Assembly (NCBI GenBank): GCA_030340625.1
Contig: JAOPHQ010005693.1
Span: forward strand, 62,001-126,000
Length of the DNA: 64,000 bases
Origin: Merluccius polli
Taxonomy: Eukaryota; Chordata; Actinopteri; Gadiformes; Merlucciidae
Direction: 5' to 3'
Made by a program: the position numbers and the translations under genes
Notes under the pieces: generated by a model
The model's input: only the letters and a program-made list of their open reading frames with translations
What the model was told of the DNA's origin: nothing
Databases searched by the model: none
In this document: piece after piece, positions 1 through 10,118 of the stretch
Numbering within the stretch: the stretch's first letter is position 1
How the letters are laid out: each line of letters starts with the position of its first letter

Positions 1-430
1 CAAATCTCCCGCCAAGCACTGTGATTGGAGATGTCCAGGGTAAGGCGGGAGAGGGGGAGGGGCCTGTAGTTGCCCCACAAAGTGGTGAGGCGTTAGAGGG
101 TGGGGCAGCTCAGGCAGAAGGCAGAGCTGGGGAAAACTCCTCTTCAGACTGATGAAACCGGAAATATGGTAACAATCAGCCTGGGGGAGGAGTCTGAAGG
201 GGAGTCCTGCGAAGCCCCCCTCCCAGGAGCCCAGCCTGGTAAGAGAACAGCGTCTGAGTTGTCCTCTGAGAGCCAAGGAGCCTCAGAGAAAAGGGGAAGA
301 GCTGGATCCTCAAACAGCCCAACTGTGGAGGAGTCCAGAGTCTTCCCCAACAACCCTCCCAACACTGTCTCCTTTTTAAATGTCACACTACAGTCAACCC
401 CCAAGGACTGTTTTCGACCAAACTAGAGTC
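1..430 (+). other. low-complexity acidic/serine-rich ORF end, possible LINE ORF1 tail
   Basis: An open frame at 100-426 ends with a Glu/Ser/Gly-rich, Lys/Arg-spotted stretch that has no folded-domain motif. Its composition recalls the C-terminal tails of ORF1 proteins of Tx1-like fish LINEs, and a Tx1-like ORF2 end exists elsewhere in the window (16.8 kb). No zinc knuckle or RRM is visible, and the left window edge cuts the region. It could equally be chance coding-like sequence. Confidence 0.25.
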
Positions 431-1002
431 TGGCAAGGGGATGAAGCAGCAGATCTTTCCCCATCCCCATTGCGGTAAAGGAAGAGCTTCATTCACAAAG
501 CATTGGATGACTTTTAAATGGTTTTAAGCAGTTAAACATAAACTTGAACATATTAAGCAGCATTCCAAACACCATGAAAGTAAATAAAACATTTCACCGA
601 CCATTGGCGTCTTTGGACTGAACCGGTGAGTGAACTTGGAGCGTCTTCTCTCTGAAGTTTGTTTGTCTGAATGACTGAGAACCTCCGTCTTCACAGGTGC
701 TCCAAATCAGTGACAATGACTGATCTGGTGACAAGCAGCCAGCTTGCTGCTGCTGGTGCACTCTGGGAAATGTAGTTCTTTGCTTCCTATCCTGAGATTC
801 AGCTCAACACCTACACCATGTGTAGTCTTTTAATGCATACCTGGCTTTTAAACACCATACTCATGGTTCTCACCTTTTCTACACTCAATGTGAGAAGTGT
901 GAAATCAGGAGTTGGAGCACAAACGATTTAATCGTTTCTTAAAAATTTTAAGTCAGATGTGTTTTTATTAAAAGAATGTGCTTTGCCGTTTTTAAAAGAA
1001 TA
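431..1002. other. no gene seen; AT-rich flank
   Basis: No ORF with family features, no terminal repeats and no tandem array were seen. It runs straight into the TGTCA start of the Gypsy LTR. Confidence 0.5.
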
Positions 1003-1458
1003 TGTCACGGCCCACCGGCCGTGATCCTGGCCTTCTTCATGCCATTAGGGGGCATGGTCGCTGGAGCTCCTGCCAACACACCTGCGGCTCATCACACCTG
1101 TATCTCATCCTACAATCAACTCACCTTTAAAAGCCAGTCCAACCTTCCAGTCCCAGCCGGATTTGTTTAATCAGTTTGTATGAGAACACGCCAGCCGACC
1201 TGAACTTACACACTTGTGAAATACCTGTTGTTTACTCGCTTTTTCCCTGTCTCACCTCAGACCATCTTGCCCTGAGCCTGGACCCAGTGCTGCCTGCCAG
1301 CACCGCCAGATCTAGAGCACTGGAGCCCCGACCCCATTCTCTGACTCCTTGGAATCTCCCGCCACTCAAATCACGTTGTTTGTGCTACACAAATAAATTT
1401 CCCATCATTGAAACTTCAACTCTGGTCTGCGTCTGAGTTCTGGTCACCGGTCATGACA
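1003..1458 (+). mobile_element. Ty3/Gypsy (sushi-like) LTR
   Basis: The block starts TGTCACGG and ends CATGACA, so the termini are the inverted pair TGTCA/TGACA. An AATAAA lies at about 1391, near the 3' end, as in an R region. Only 16 bases separate it from the ATG of a sushi-type gag at 1475, so this is the 5' LTR of that element. No matching 3' LTR was found in the window, so the element is truncated on its right side. Length is about 456 bp. Confidence 0.75.
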
Positions 1459-2010
1459 GAATGATCCGGCCAGAATGGACTCAGCAGACCTGGGGCCTCA
1501 TTTATAAAGGTCTCTGCGCACGGAAATGTTGCGGAAACAGGGATGAAATGTGCGTACGCATCTTTCACCGCCAACGTCGTGATTTATAGAAAAATTCCTT
1601 GCGGAAAAGAGTGCGCAGTTCTACGCATCCTTTTACCCTGGAGTAAAGGTCCCGCAAAGTTTTTCAAACAGTGATCTCCGAAGACGACCACAGGAAGTTG
1701 GTGGCGGTAATGCACCATATCGGTTTGCAAACCGCCAATAACGCCAAAAGAAGAAGAACACGCTACCTCCCGTTACCCAACGCACATTGCGCACCACATA
1801 CTATGACTTTGGATTTATTTATTCATTTTATAAATAGCACCCATTATGAAATATGAATAAAGGCAATATTATGTATCACTTAAAAGTTTCATTAATTACC
1901 TTGATAAATAGGCCTGTGGCCATTTGAAATTAATACCCCTATTGGCCTATCAATAACGCAAGGCCTATAAATAATGGTCTGATGGCCTCTGTATTCTAAC
2001 GTGCGCAAAT

Positions 2011-3015
2011 ATGGAAGCCTTGGCATTGCTCGAGGATTTGGCGAGAGGTATGCGACGCGAGTGCGTTTTTAGAGACCACGAAGATTACCTGGCCCACGAT
2101 GATGAATGGCTAATAAGCCGTTTCAGGCTTCCTAGAGCTGTTCTCGTGCAAATCTGTGGTGAACTGGAACTAGCTTTAGAACGGCCTACTCACCGGAATA
2201 GGTCCATACCTGTGCAGGTACAAGTATTGACCACCCTTGGATTTTTGGCTACCGGGACGTTCCAGCGCGAGCTTGCCGATAGGTCCGGCATATCACTGAG
2301 CGCGATTATGCCAGCCATGTGGAGAGGTTTGATTGAATTGACCCCTCGCTACATAACGTTTCCCTATACTGCTGTTGAACAGGCCAACATTAAAATGCAA
2401 TTTGCCGCAATGTCTGGTTTTCCTAATGTAATCGGAGCTATTGACGGCACACATGTTGCGATAAAAGCACCGACTGATAATGAGTATGCTTATGTCAATC
2501 GGAAGCAATACCACTCAGTCAATGTGCAAATCATATGCGATGCAGACATGACATTTTTAAATGTCGTGGCTCGTTGGCCAGGCTCAACCCATGACTCTTT
2601 TATGTTGAGACAAAGTAGTGTAGGAAGAAGGCTCCAGGCTGGCGCTGTGCAGGATGGTTGGCTTCTGGGTATGTATATGTGCGTTTTTGGTGTCATAAAA
2701 AAAGGGTTATGTAGAGTGGTTTTCCAACATTTTACAACCTACAATTATCATGCAGGAGATAGTGGGTATCCCCTGAGGAGCTGGCTCCTCACTCCCTTCC
2801 CCAACCCACAAACCCAAGCTCAGCAAAACTACAATGATGTGCATGCGCGCGCTCGGGTGGTGGTTGAGCGCTCCATTGGCCTTTTCAAATCTCGCTGGAG
2901 GTGCCTGGATAGTCTGGAGGAATCCTATTGTATGCACCTGAAAAGGTTTGTGCTATTACCCGGTGTTACGGTGTCCAGAAACATATATCGGCAGCATTCG
3001 GACAATGCAACATAA
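2011..3015 (+). CDS. Harbinger DDE transposase (HARBI1-like), two exons
   Basis: Nuclease that cuts and joins the element ends, related to vertebrate HARBI1. Exons are 2011-2668 and 2756-3015. The 87-bp intron starts GTATGT and ends TGCAG, and because its length is a multiple of three and it is open, an unspliced frame of 334 residues is also readable. Splicing gives 305 residues, the usual family size, and restores the conserved LLGDSGYPL block. Catalytic residues of the unspliced numbering: Asp145 in IGAIDGTHV, Asp195 in WPGSTHDSF, Glu286 in VVERSIGLFKSRWR. An N-terminal helix-turn-helix-like region (about 60-110, FLATGTFQRELADRSGIS) precedes the catalytic core. The start ATG follows the usual leader and matches the related copy at 42302. 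Converges on the Myb-like gene at 3836-4586. Confidence 0.9.
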   Translation: MEALALLEDLARGMRRECVFRDHEDYLAHDDEWLISRFRLPRAVLVQICGELELALERPTHRNRSIPVQVQVLTTLGFLATGTFQRELADRSGISLSAIMPAMWRGLIELTPRYITFPYTAVEQANIKMQFAAMSGFPNVIGAIDGTHVAIKAPTDNEYAYVNRKQYHSVNVQIICDADMTFLNVVARWPGSTHDSFMLRQSSVGRRLQAGAVQDGWLLGMYMCVFGVIKKGLCRVVFQHFTTYNYHAGDSGYPLRSWLLTPFPNPQTQAQQNYNDVHARARVVVERSIGLFKSRWRCLDSLEESYCMHLKRFVLLPGVTVSRNIYRQHSDNAT

Positions 3016-3835
3016 AGAGTCAGACGACAGGGTTCAAGGGGAAAATCAAATGTCTTTACTTGTTGAAACAAATATATTTTGGTTCCACATGAGAGGAACG
3101 GTCGACTGGACAAAACCCCATCAACAGAACGACCAAGGTGGTTAAAACATAAGGCAAGAAAAACGATAAAGAAAAAACCCTCACGCTCACTAGCTGGGTG
3201 GAGCACCTTACCTGTCTCCCGAGCCCGATGCACAACTCGCGGAGCGGACAAATCAAAACCAGTGCATCTTCGGGGTAAGCTAACTCACTACCCTAACTGA
3301 TCCTAAACTTAAAGTGTAGAAAGTAACCACCAAGGCGAGAAAAAAGTAACAAAGGTAAGGTGTTGAAAACATTCAACAGCATTCAGTTATAATTAACAAG
3401 GGTTAACAAGGAGTAACCAATTGTACAGGTGTGCCAGCATCTGTGCTCAATAGGAGAGAGAGCGAGACGCCATCTTCCACTGGGATTTATATGTGTGGGG
3501 GCGGCGCCAACAATCAGGGAGAGCCAGTCAGCACCTCGTAGTCACAATTCTCCGCCTCCAGGAGGTGATTGGATGCAGGAGCAAGGCAAAACAAGATATT
3601 AGTGCAAACACAAAAGTCAGTACAATATAGTACTACCACGTAACACCCGGGCATGTGCAGTTTTGCACAACATAGCACAGAGGCACAGAATTCCTGCACC
3701 TGCTTCCATATTGCCTGACGACATGGATGCGCACACGGCGAATGAGGACCACGCTCCTAGAGCAGTTGAATTGCGCGAACAAGTGATGGGGTGTTTATGG
3801 ACAGGTAAGACACAAAATATACTTTTTTAGATATT
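3016..3835. other. non-coding spacer inside Harbinger copy 1
   Basis: Lies between the two convergent Harbinger genes. Short plus-strand frames here (2948-3300) have no family features. It ends at the stop of the minus-strand Myb-like gene. Confidence 0.6.
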
Positions 3836-4586
3836 TTATTGCACAACAAATGTCAGACAATACACCCGTGACATTGCGCACTTCGACGCTGCGCTGGAGG
3901 CTGACGCAGGGGCGCTGGAGGCTGACTCAGGTGCACTGGGTGCACTGGAGGCTGACGCAGGGGCGCTGGAGGCTGACGGAGGGGCACTGGGTGCACTGGA
4001 GCCTGGGTCGCTGAGGCCGCTGGTGCATGGAGGGCTGCTGGCATCTGGTGCACTGTCCATCTGGGACCTCTCACCTGCATGTGGCAGAAAAATAAAGCCC
4101 ATTGAAATTTAATTTCGGTCTCATGTTATTTATATGCGTGTATGTGTTTATAATGAAGGGTATAAGCTTCAATACAACTTTTCAATCTCACTTACCTGCG
4201 TCTGTGTCCCCCTCATCCTCGGGCACAATTCCTGAGAGCAACTTTTCCCCTATGATGCCAGCAACCCTCTCGTCCAGGGGTGATGGTGGGGGCTTCCCCG
4301 ACCCACCTCCAGTGATGAGGACACTCTGGCGGTATTCAGCAATCCTCTTTTTGGAATCGACCTTCATGTCCGACCACTTATTTTTAATTTCACTAAATGA
4401 TCTTGGTGTTGAACTGACCTCATTCATAGCAGCTGCCACAAACTGCCATGATAGTTGTTTGTTCTTGTTGGTTATCCCTGTACTTAGGCTCCCGAACAAA
4501 ACACTTTTGCGGTGGTCAACTTCATTGTGAAGCACTTCTATCTCACAGTTAGAAAAACGCATTTTCTTCTTGGAAGGTGGATCCAT
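3836..4586 (-). CDS. Harbinger Myb/SANT-like DNA-binding protein, two exons
   Basis: Helper protein of Harbinger elements: family members bind the element ends and help bring the transposase to the nucleus. Exon 1 is 4586-4196, the intron 4195-4075 (GTAAGT donor, TGCAG acceptor), and exon 2 4074-3836. Joined length is 630 nt, 209 residues, in frame. Exon 1 carries the Myb/SANT-like trihelix: a basic start (PSKKKMRFS), a first helix with VLHNEV, a central SWQFVAAAMNEV and the recognition helix with FSEIKNKWSDMKVDSKKR at about 64-81. Exon 2 is a low-complexity Ser/Ala/Pro repeat (SSAPASASSAP units) of unknown role. Product length suits the family. Confidence 0.82.
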
Positions 4587-5250
4587 TTTTTCGGTGTAAT
4601 GATAGGTCAGTAAAGGCTCCTTATATACTTGGAATATTCATTGATTAATTAGCATTGACCTTATAAGGACTATTATGGGACGAACTTGGGAGGACCATGG
4701 CGCTCGTGCACGCACGCCAAATTCAACGCAAGTTGGTATTTACGTATAACGAGAAGAGTGCGTACAGGTGTGCGCCGCACGGTTTTATAAATCAGAATAT
4801 TTTTGTGCGTACGCACATTCTGAGGTTTGGGCGTACACAATGTTTTAGGGAGGGTTTTACGCAGAGTTTTATAAATGAGGCCCCTGGAGCCTGTCCGCCA
4901 CGCCGTCTGCACTCAGGGAGCAATCCTGGACCCGCACAGCACCGCGCTTCAGGAGATAATGGGAGGACTCCAAGCCTTATCGACTCACTTGGTAAATCTC
5001 CAGAACGCACTGCAAAAACCTCCTTCAGTACCAGCCGCAGCTGCACCAACCGCAGCCAACCCCGCCAGGGAACCTTGGGTCTCCCCACCAGAGAGGTTCG
5101 ATGGAGATCTAGGTCATTGTAAAACATTCCTCATGCAGTGTGGTCTTGTCTTTGATCTCCAGCCCCTTACATACGCTACGTAAAAGGCTAAAATCGCCTA
5201 CTTGATTGGGTTGCTGCAGGGAGCGGCATTGGAGCATCGGCATCACTAGA

Positions 5251-6239
5251 CCTTATTCACTGGGGCACGTGCCTTAGTAAAAGTCTCCAGTGCCCCAGTA
5301 AAATTCTAGCGCTGCTCTCGCTGGAAACGGCATTCATGAGCGCATCTCCCTGCCTGCTTTAGGCCTGACTCAAGCCTGTCACTTAAAAAAAAAACAAGGA
5401 AAAAAGATTTAACGCAACAACCAATGAAAATCGTTCATGTGATTCTTCCGAGTGTTTCGTTGTACAAACACACACACACAGTGGAAACCGCTGGAGCTCG
5501 TCACATCACTTTGAGCACAGAGTAAGCCGTCCCCTGTTTTAATGTTACAACAAATTCACAACTTGTTTGACAGAAAAGATGACAAGTTGATCGCTGTTTA
5601 GCATCTGTTTTTCAATGCTTAGCGTCATTGTAGCCTAAATTTAGCAACAGTTTTACTAGCTTGTGCTCTCCCTCACACACGCAATCACAACTTGCGTAGG
5701 CTGCATGCACACATGCGGACATTTAATGATTTATACGTATACTATAGAGAGAGTCCTGTAAAAGTAGCCTATATTGTTTGTGAAGCAGTCCTACTGTAAA
5801 ACTAAACATTAGCCTTCTGATAAACTATTCAGAGATGGACATCAGAAAAGTCTTCCTGAACAGAGGGAGAGGAACAGTGAGGAGAGATGAGGAGGAGGAT
5901 GAGGGAGGTATGATAATTGCCCACATTAACGGTAACATTAACATTATGCTGGTAATAGCCAGTGCTGTGATTTGATCAATGGTTTAATGGCAAACTTAAA
6001 TACATTTGCTGCATTTGCAAATGTAGCCTATAATAATCTACGCAGAATCAGAGTAGCCTATATCACCAAAAGTCAGTATGAATGCTTTAGTAGGCTATTT
6101 AAGCTACAAAGAACTGCAGTATTGCCAGGATGACTATAGGACCCTTGCCTCAATTTTGACTAAAAATAAGCTTCCCTTGTGTTAGTAGGAAAGCCTATTA
6201 AATTCATGCAGTGAGTATACTTATGCCTATGTGTTTGGA
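5251..6239. other. decayed DNA-transposon-like sequence, possible hAT first exon
   Basis: A local inverted repeat built on CACTGGGGCAC and GTGCCCCAGT lies at about 5258-5305. At 5835 an ATG opens a 25-codon basic/acidic stretch (MDIRKVFLNRGRG start, then DEEEDE) followed by a GTATGA donor-like site. This resembles the first exon of some hAT transposases, but no downstream exon is visible because the retroviral LTR begins at about 6240. A short (CA)n lies near 5470. Nothing else is recognisable. Confidence 0.35.
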
Positions 6240-6884
6240 TGTTGCTGGATAGTGTGGTGGAAAACACCGCATCTAACACTTAAACTGAAGAAGAGAGGTT
6301 CGATAGAGTCGAGGTCTGAAGATGTAAGACTTTATTATCACTTGCAAGAAGTAACAACAGAATCTGAGTTGGTTTGCAAAGAACTCCCGAGCCGCACCCG
6401 GACCCCTTCTTTTAACCCCCTTTCTGTCGGGTTAGAATGTGCATCTGTTCATTTGTTTATTCCTAATAAGGATCCCTTAGTTACTCCTACACTGTAGATA
6501 GTGCAAAGAACCCATACTGTCTGCAGTCCCTGACGTCAGTTACAATAACAAACCTTCCACCGCTAAAACAAGCCATAAGTTAAAGGGGGATGTTTGCATT
6601 ACCAAACCTTCCAACGCTACAACAGGCCATACGTTAAAGGGGGATGTTTGCATTAGCAAACCTTCCCACGTCATACGGCTCACGGCCAACATAGCACTTA
6701 TTCCTATCTGTTAGTTTTGTTTAGAATAAAGCACCATGTACTTGCTGACCCCTGTTTCACGCAACTTACTTCGTTCATATAGCATATAGGCAAGATAATG
6801 AATGTTCTTTCTTATTTAATGGTAAAATATAATGAATATATTTCTGTTAAATGTATAGTAAATAACTAGTAAATTTCTCCCATA
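6240..6884 (-). mobile_element. endogenous retrovirus 3' LTR (element on minus strand)
   Basis: On the minus strand it follows a purine tract (6885-6898) and starts with a GGGAGAAATTTACTAG block. The same block starts the solo LTR at 22226-23222, and the R-region segment with AATAAAGTCTT-like sequence is also shared. An AATAAA complement lies at about 6330. The plus-strand left edge is placed at TGTTGCTGG by comparison with the solo LTR and is uncertain by a few tens of bases. No second LTR for this copy was found. Confidence 0.65.
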
Positions 6885-6898
6885 TATCCCCCCTTTGG
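6885..6898 (-). other. polypurine tract of the endogenous retrovirus
   Basis: On the minus strand this reads AAAGGGGGGATATA directly before the LTR start. This is the position and composition of the plus-strand primer of retroviruses. Confidence 0.6.
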
Positions 6899-7931
6899 GA
6901 CTTATTAAGTCCCAATGTCAACTACCATTACCTTAATAACCCAAAGTTACAGATGACTACTTGCCGGACTGCTAGATAAACGAACAGTATTCACATTTGA
7001 TCACCTGGAAAAAACATCTTGCTTTCATCATCATCATAGGAATTTCAACCTGTTCCAGGGTTTTCAACCTGAACCTTTCAATGAAGCAAGTTAAAAAAGA
7101 TTACCAAATGTGCAATACCCTATAAGTTTTTCGATCCTCTGAGTTGGTACCCATAAGGACAATACATAAACGTATATAAAAACATGCAACACAAAAATTA
7201 AAAGTCAACATAAAACCCTTTAGCATACGTAGGCCTATATCAAAATACATATTAATTCAAAACACCTTAATAGTATCACAAGCTAACATTAGTAAATCAC
7301 ATATCATAATGAATTCAGTTATAAATGTCATGTAAACAGCAGCCTGTTATTTAAGTAGAGCCTTGCATGTGTCGTTTCCTCTATAAGTCGTGAAAAACAT
7401 CTACATCATCATCTCTCCACAAACCATGACCTAGACAAACATCATATAAGTACTTCAAAGAATGCATTACACAAAATTAACCAAACTTCCAGCATGCAAT
7501 GAAAGTCAACCTTACAGGAAGTATGTGACACAACATAAGAAATAAAACTCAATTCTTTCAACATGCATGGTCGTGGGTGATCAGGTGATCTTCATGTATT
7601 GGTGTGCTGTATGTATGTGGGGGGTTTTGGGCAGTGTTGTAGTCGTTGCTCCAGCTGTCATCAGCCTCTTCATGTCCGGTTATGTTATGAGTTCAGTGTT
7701 TATTCTGCGTACCAAGGGCGTGGCCCACATGGAGAGGTTCCTAGCACATGCACATGTGAGCCCCCTCGAGGCCAGGTCAAACCTTGGATCTCACCCTTTC
7801 CATATCGTCGTCATCCCTCTAAGCAATCTGGCTTTTGTTCCCAATATACTCCCATTCTACTCCTTTCTCCTCAACTATGCCTTTGGTCATAAAGAACATT
7901 TGTTTGTTTAGCCTAGATTCTATCATGGACC
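6899..7931. other. retroviral region between env and the 3' LTR, no gene seen
   Basis: AT-rich sequence downstream of the env stop on the minus strand. Plus-strand frames at 7567-7911 are antisense to the leader of this segment and have no family features. No accessory gene was recognised. Confidence 0.5.
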
Positions 7932-9703
7932 TTAGTACTGGAATACAACAACAAAAATCAATCCCATCATTGTGAATACAATCAAAAGAACTAATCCTAT
8001 TTGAGCCAATATTGTTCCCAATTTTCCCATACGCAGTTCTAGCCATGACATCCAATCATTCCCATGTCCCGCATTGTTTTTAACCTCCTGTCTTAGCTTT
8101 TTAAGTTTATTCATGGCAAGTGTGAATGTTCCGTTCGGTGAAGTATTATTTGGGATAAAGGTACAACACATTTCGCCTATGAGTTCACACACTCCTCCCT
8201 TCTCCACTAAGAGCCAATCTAATGCTTGCCTGTTTGGCCAAGCCACAGCGCTTGTGGCTTTCAACTGTTCACCTAAAGCGGAAAAAGCCTCATCCGTATA
8301 GTTAATAAACCGTTGTTGATTATAATAATTGTAGTCAATCCATTCTGCGTTTTTTACTAGTCCTATTATTGGTATGTTAGCTTCAATTCCTGCAACTACT
8401 TCGTTCCTGGCCTTGTATATGTTTGGTATACCTCTGGGTTGTCCTATTTGATCAATTTTAACTCCCTCAGCCGGTTTGTATTCTCTTTTTTGTCTATCTA
8501 AGCTATTGGTCTCTGAATTTTTGACACCCCCGTCTAATGCCGGAAGTAACACAATTTCCGTTACGACTCGTACTCTTGCACACCTTCCATACCATTTTTT
8601 AGGTAGTGTGACACGAAGTAACTTACATCTACAGAGCCAAAATATATCTACCAGTACTTTGTCTTGATTTTTAAGTATTTGTTGGCTCCACATGTTTGCC
8701 ATAAAAGCTTCCTCAGCTATTCGAGCAGGGTTTGTTGGGTATTTATCACCTTTTATCATATATGGTAATGCTGGTAATATGCGCTTGTTGCTTCCATACA
8801 CGGTAATATTCCAAATTGTTTTACATTGCGATTCTTCCACCATTCCCACATTTACGGCACCTTCGCGTACTTCATCATTTTGATAACAGGTTAATCCTCT
8901 CTCTATTATACAATTTCTTCCATCTGGTGCTGTTATTTCGCCCAATTCGGGGGTCAGAGTTATGTCCAATTTTTGACATTCACACTCTATTCTTGTGCCA
9001 TGCAATTTTAAAATATTTGCTGTAACTACTCGATCCCAGGTACATTAAACACCGTAACAGACATAATTCTTGACGAAATTGATAATGAGGTGAGAATGAG
9101 GTTATACTAGTGGTTGCCCGAAATGCATTAGTTTAGCCAATTTTTCCATCACTTCTTCCTCTGATCCTTTGATCTGTTTTTCTTCAAGTCTGCACTCTTC
9201 CCAAGTGTGCTCATAATCTACTATGTATACTGCATCCTGACGACTTTTACTACATAGATAGCAGTTATCTACATCTATCTGTTTTCCAGTGAACTCCACC
9301 CATTTATACCAACTATTTTCTCCTGCTTGATTATACAACTGGTCGAAGGTTTTCTTTTTAAGTTTACGTTGATTTCGCTCAGATTTATCCTTTTATTATA
9401 GATCTTATTGTTTTGTTCTCTTGTTGTTGAGAAGTTATTATTATTTTCGATTTTATCATTATTTTGAGTTGAATCTATTTTATCAGTAACTGGGTTTGGA
9501 TCTATTTTGACTATACCACGTTGGTCCTTGGTCACACAAGAGACTTCTACATTTGGTTTTAAGTCTAGTATTATTTCTGACTTTACATGCGGAAACCTCC
9601 TTTTTAATTCTAATTTATACACACTACTACCTGATCCCATTGATCTCTTGATTCTAGTGTTATACACCAATACATTGGTTCTTGCCGAATGTCTATTGTA
9701 CAT
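7932..9703 (-). pseudogene. endogenous retrovirus envelope (gamma-type), broken
   Basis: Envelope of an old retroviral copy. The longest frame (7932-9005, 357 residues) covers the end of the surface subunit and the whole transmembrane subunit. It shows a furin-type RQKR at 171-174, a heptad-like region, the C-X6-CC motif (Cys273, Cys280, Cys281) typical of gamma-type envelopes, and a membrane helix at about 330-356 with almost no cytoplasmic tail. Upstream pieces 9102-9338 (with a CYLC, CXXC-type motif) and 9275-9703 are the surface subunit in other frames. The breaks are a frame change near 9340, a stop at 9102 and about 100 bases without a shared frame before 9005. It is therefore not an intact gene, although the transmembrane half is uninterrupted. 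Confidence 0.78.
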
Positions 9704-10118
9704 TGAACTTGTCCCCAGGTTACTAAGTTATACTTTGGGTGTATGGCTACCTATCATGACAGTAAGAGTAATTTGCTCGTCTGCATATTTCTCATTTTGA
9801 ATATATAATTGAATATATATTTGAACATATAAGGCAACTTGATTTTCTGACCTTTTTCCTTTGCATGTTTAACTATTCCCGAATATCTCGGGGCTGGCCT
9901 TTTCTGCAGCACATTCATGCTTTCTCTAGTAATACCACTTGATTCCTGGTTGGTCCAGGTCTGCTCTATTGTTGTGGTTTCACTCTTCCTCTGGATCCGT
10001 CTCTGGGCCTGTAGAATTTACCAAAGCCCGCAGAGGATCAGCAGCAGGCTCGTCAGCCTCAGCATCATCATGTGGCTGTTGTTCCAGGCCGGTCTATGTC
10101 TGGTCCTGGGGTGGTTGG
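9704..10118. other. env leader / pol-env junction, decayed
   Basis: Lies between the surface-subunit fragment and the integrase C-terminal fragment of the minus-strand retrovirus. The overlap of pol and env frames expected here cannot be resolved. Confidence 0.4.

Larger units (their letters stand above)
1493..4883 (+). mobile_element. PIF/Harbinger transposon, copy 1 (near-complete)
   Basis: Terminal inverted repeats GGGCCTCATTTATAAA at the left and its complement at the right enclose 3391 bp. The element is flanked by the 3-bp duplication CTG (1490-1492 and 4884-4886). It holds two convergent genes, as autonomous Harbingers do: a DDE transposase on + (2011-3015) and a Myb/SANT-like DNA-binding protein on - (3836-4586). 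Both have a short intron with good GT-AG sites. Subterminal sequence contains repeated TGCGTACGCA-like words. No frame break was seen in either gene, so the copy may be recent. It lies inside a Gypsy gag. Confidence 0.92.
1475..5250 (+). pseudogene. sushi-like Gypsy gag, split by a Harbinger insertion
   Basis: Gag N-terminus of a chromovirus-type Ty3/Gypsy element. Five codons from the ATG at 1475, plus the target CTG, precede the Harbinger. The frame resumes at 4887 directly after the duplicated CTG, so removing one CTG and the transposon restores one reading frame. Downstream it shows the usual gag layout: an N-terminal coiled segment, a Pro/Ala linker, then a capsid start with the motif SPPERFDGDLGHCKTFLMQC. 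A TAA at 5181-5183 interrupts the capsid. Coding similarity continues a further 20 codons in the same frame and is lost near 5250. No protease or pol follows, so this is a dead fragment. Confidence 0.8.

Noticed and set aside
1671..1856. Short ORF in the left end of Harbinger copy 1
   Set aside because: Not conserved in the related copy 3 and contains subterminal repeat sequence.
4102..4530. Plus-strand ORF of 142 codons
   Set aside because: Antisense to the spliced Myb-like Harbinger gene, which has family motifs and splice sites.
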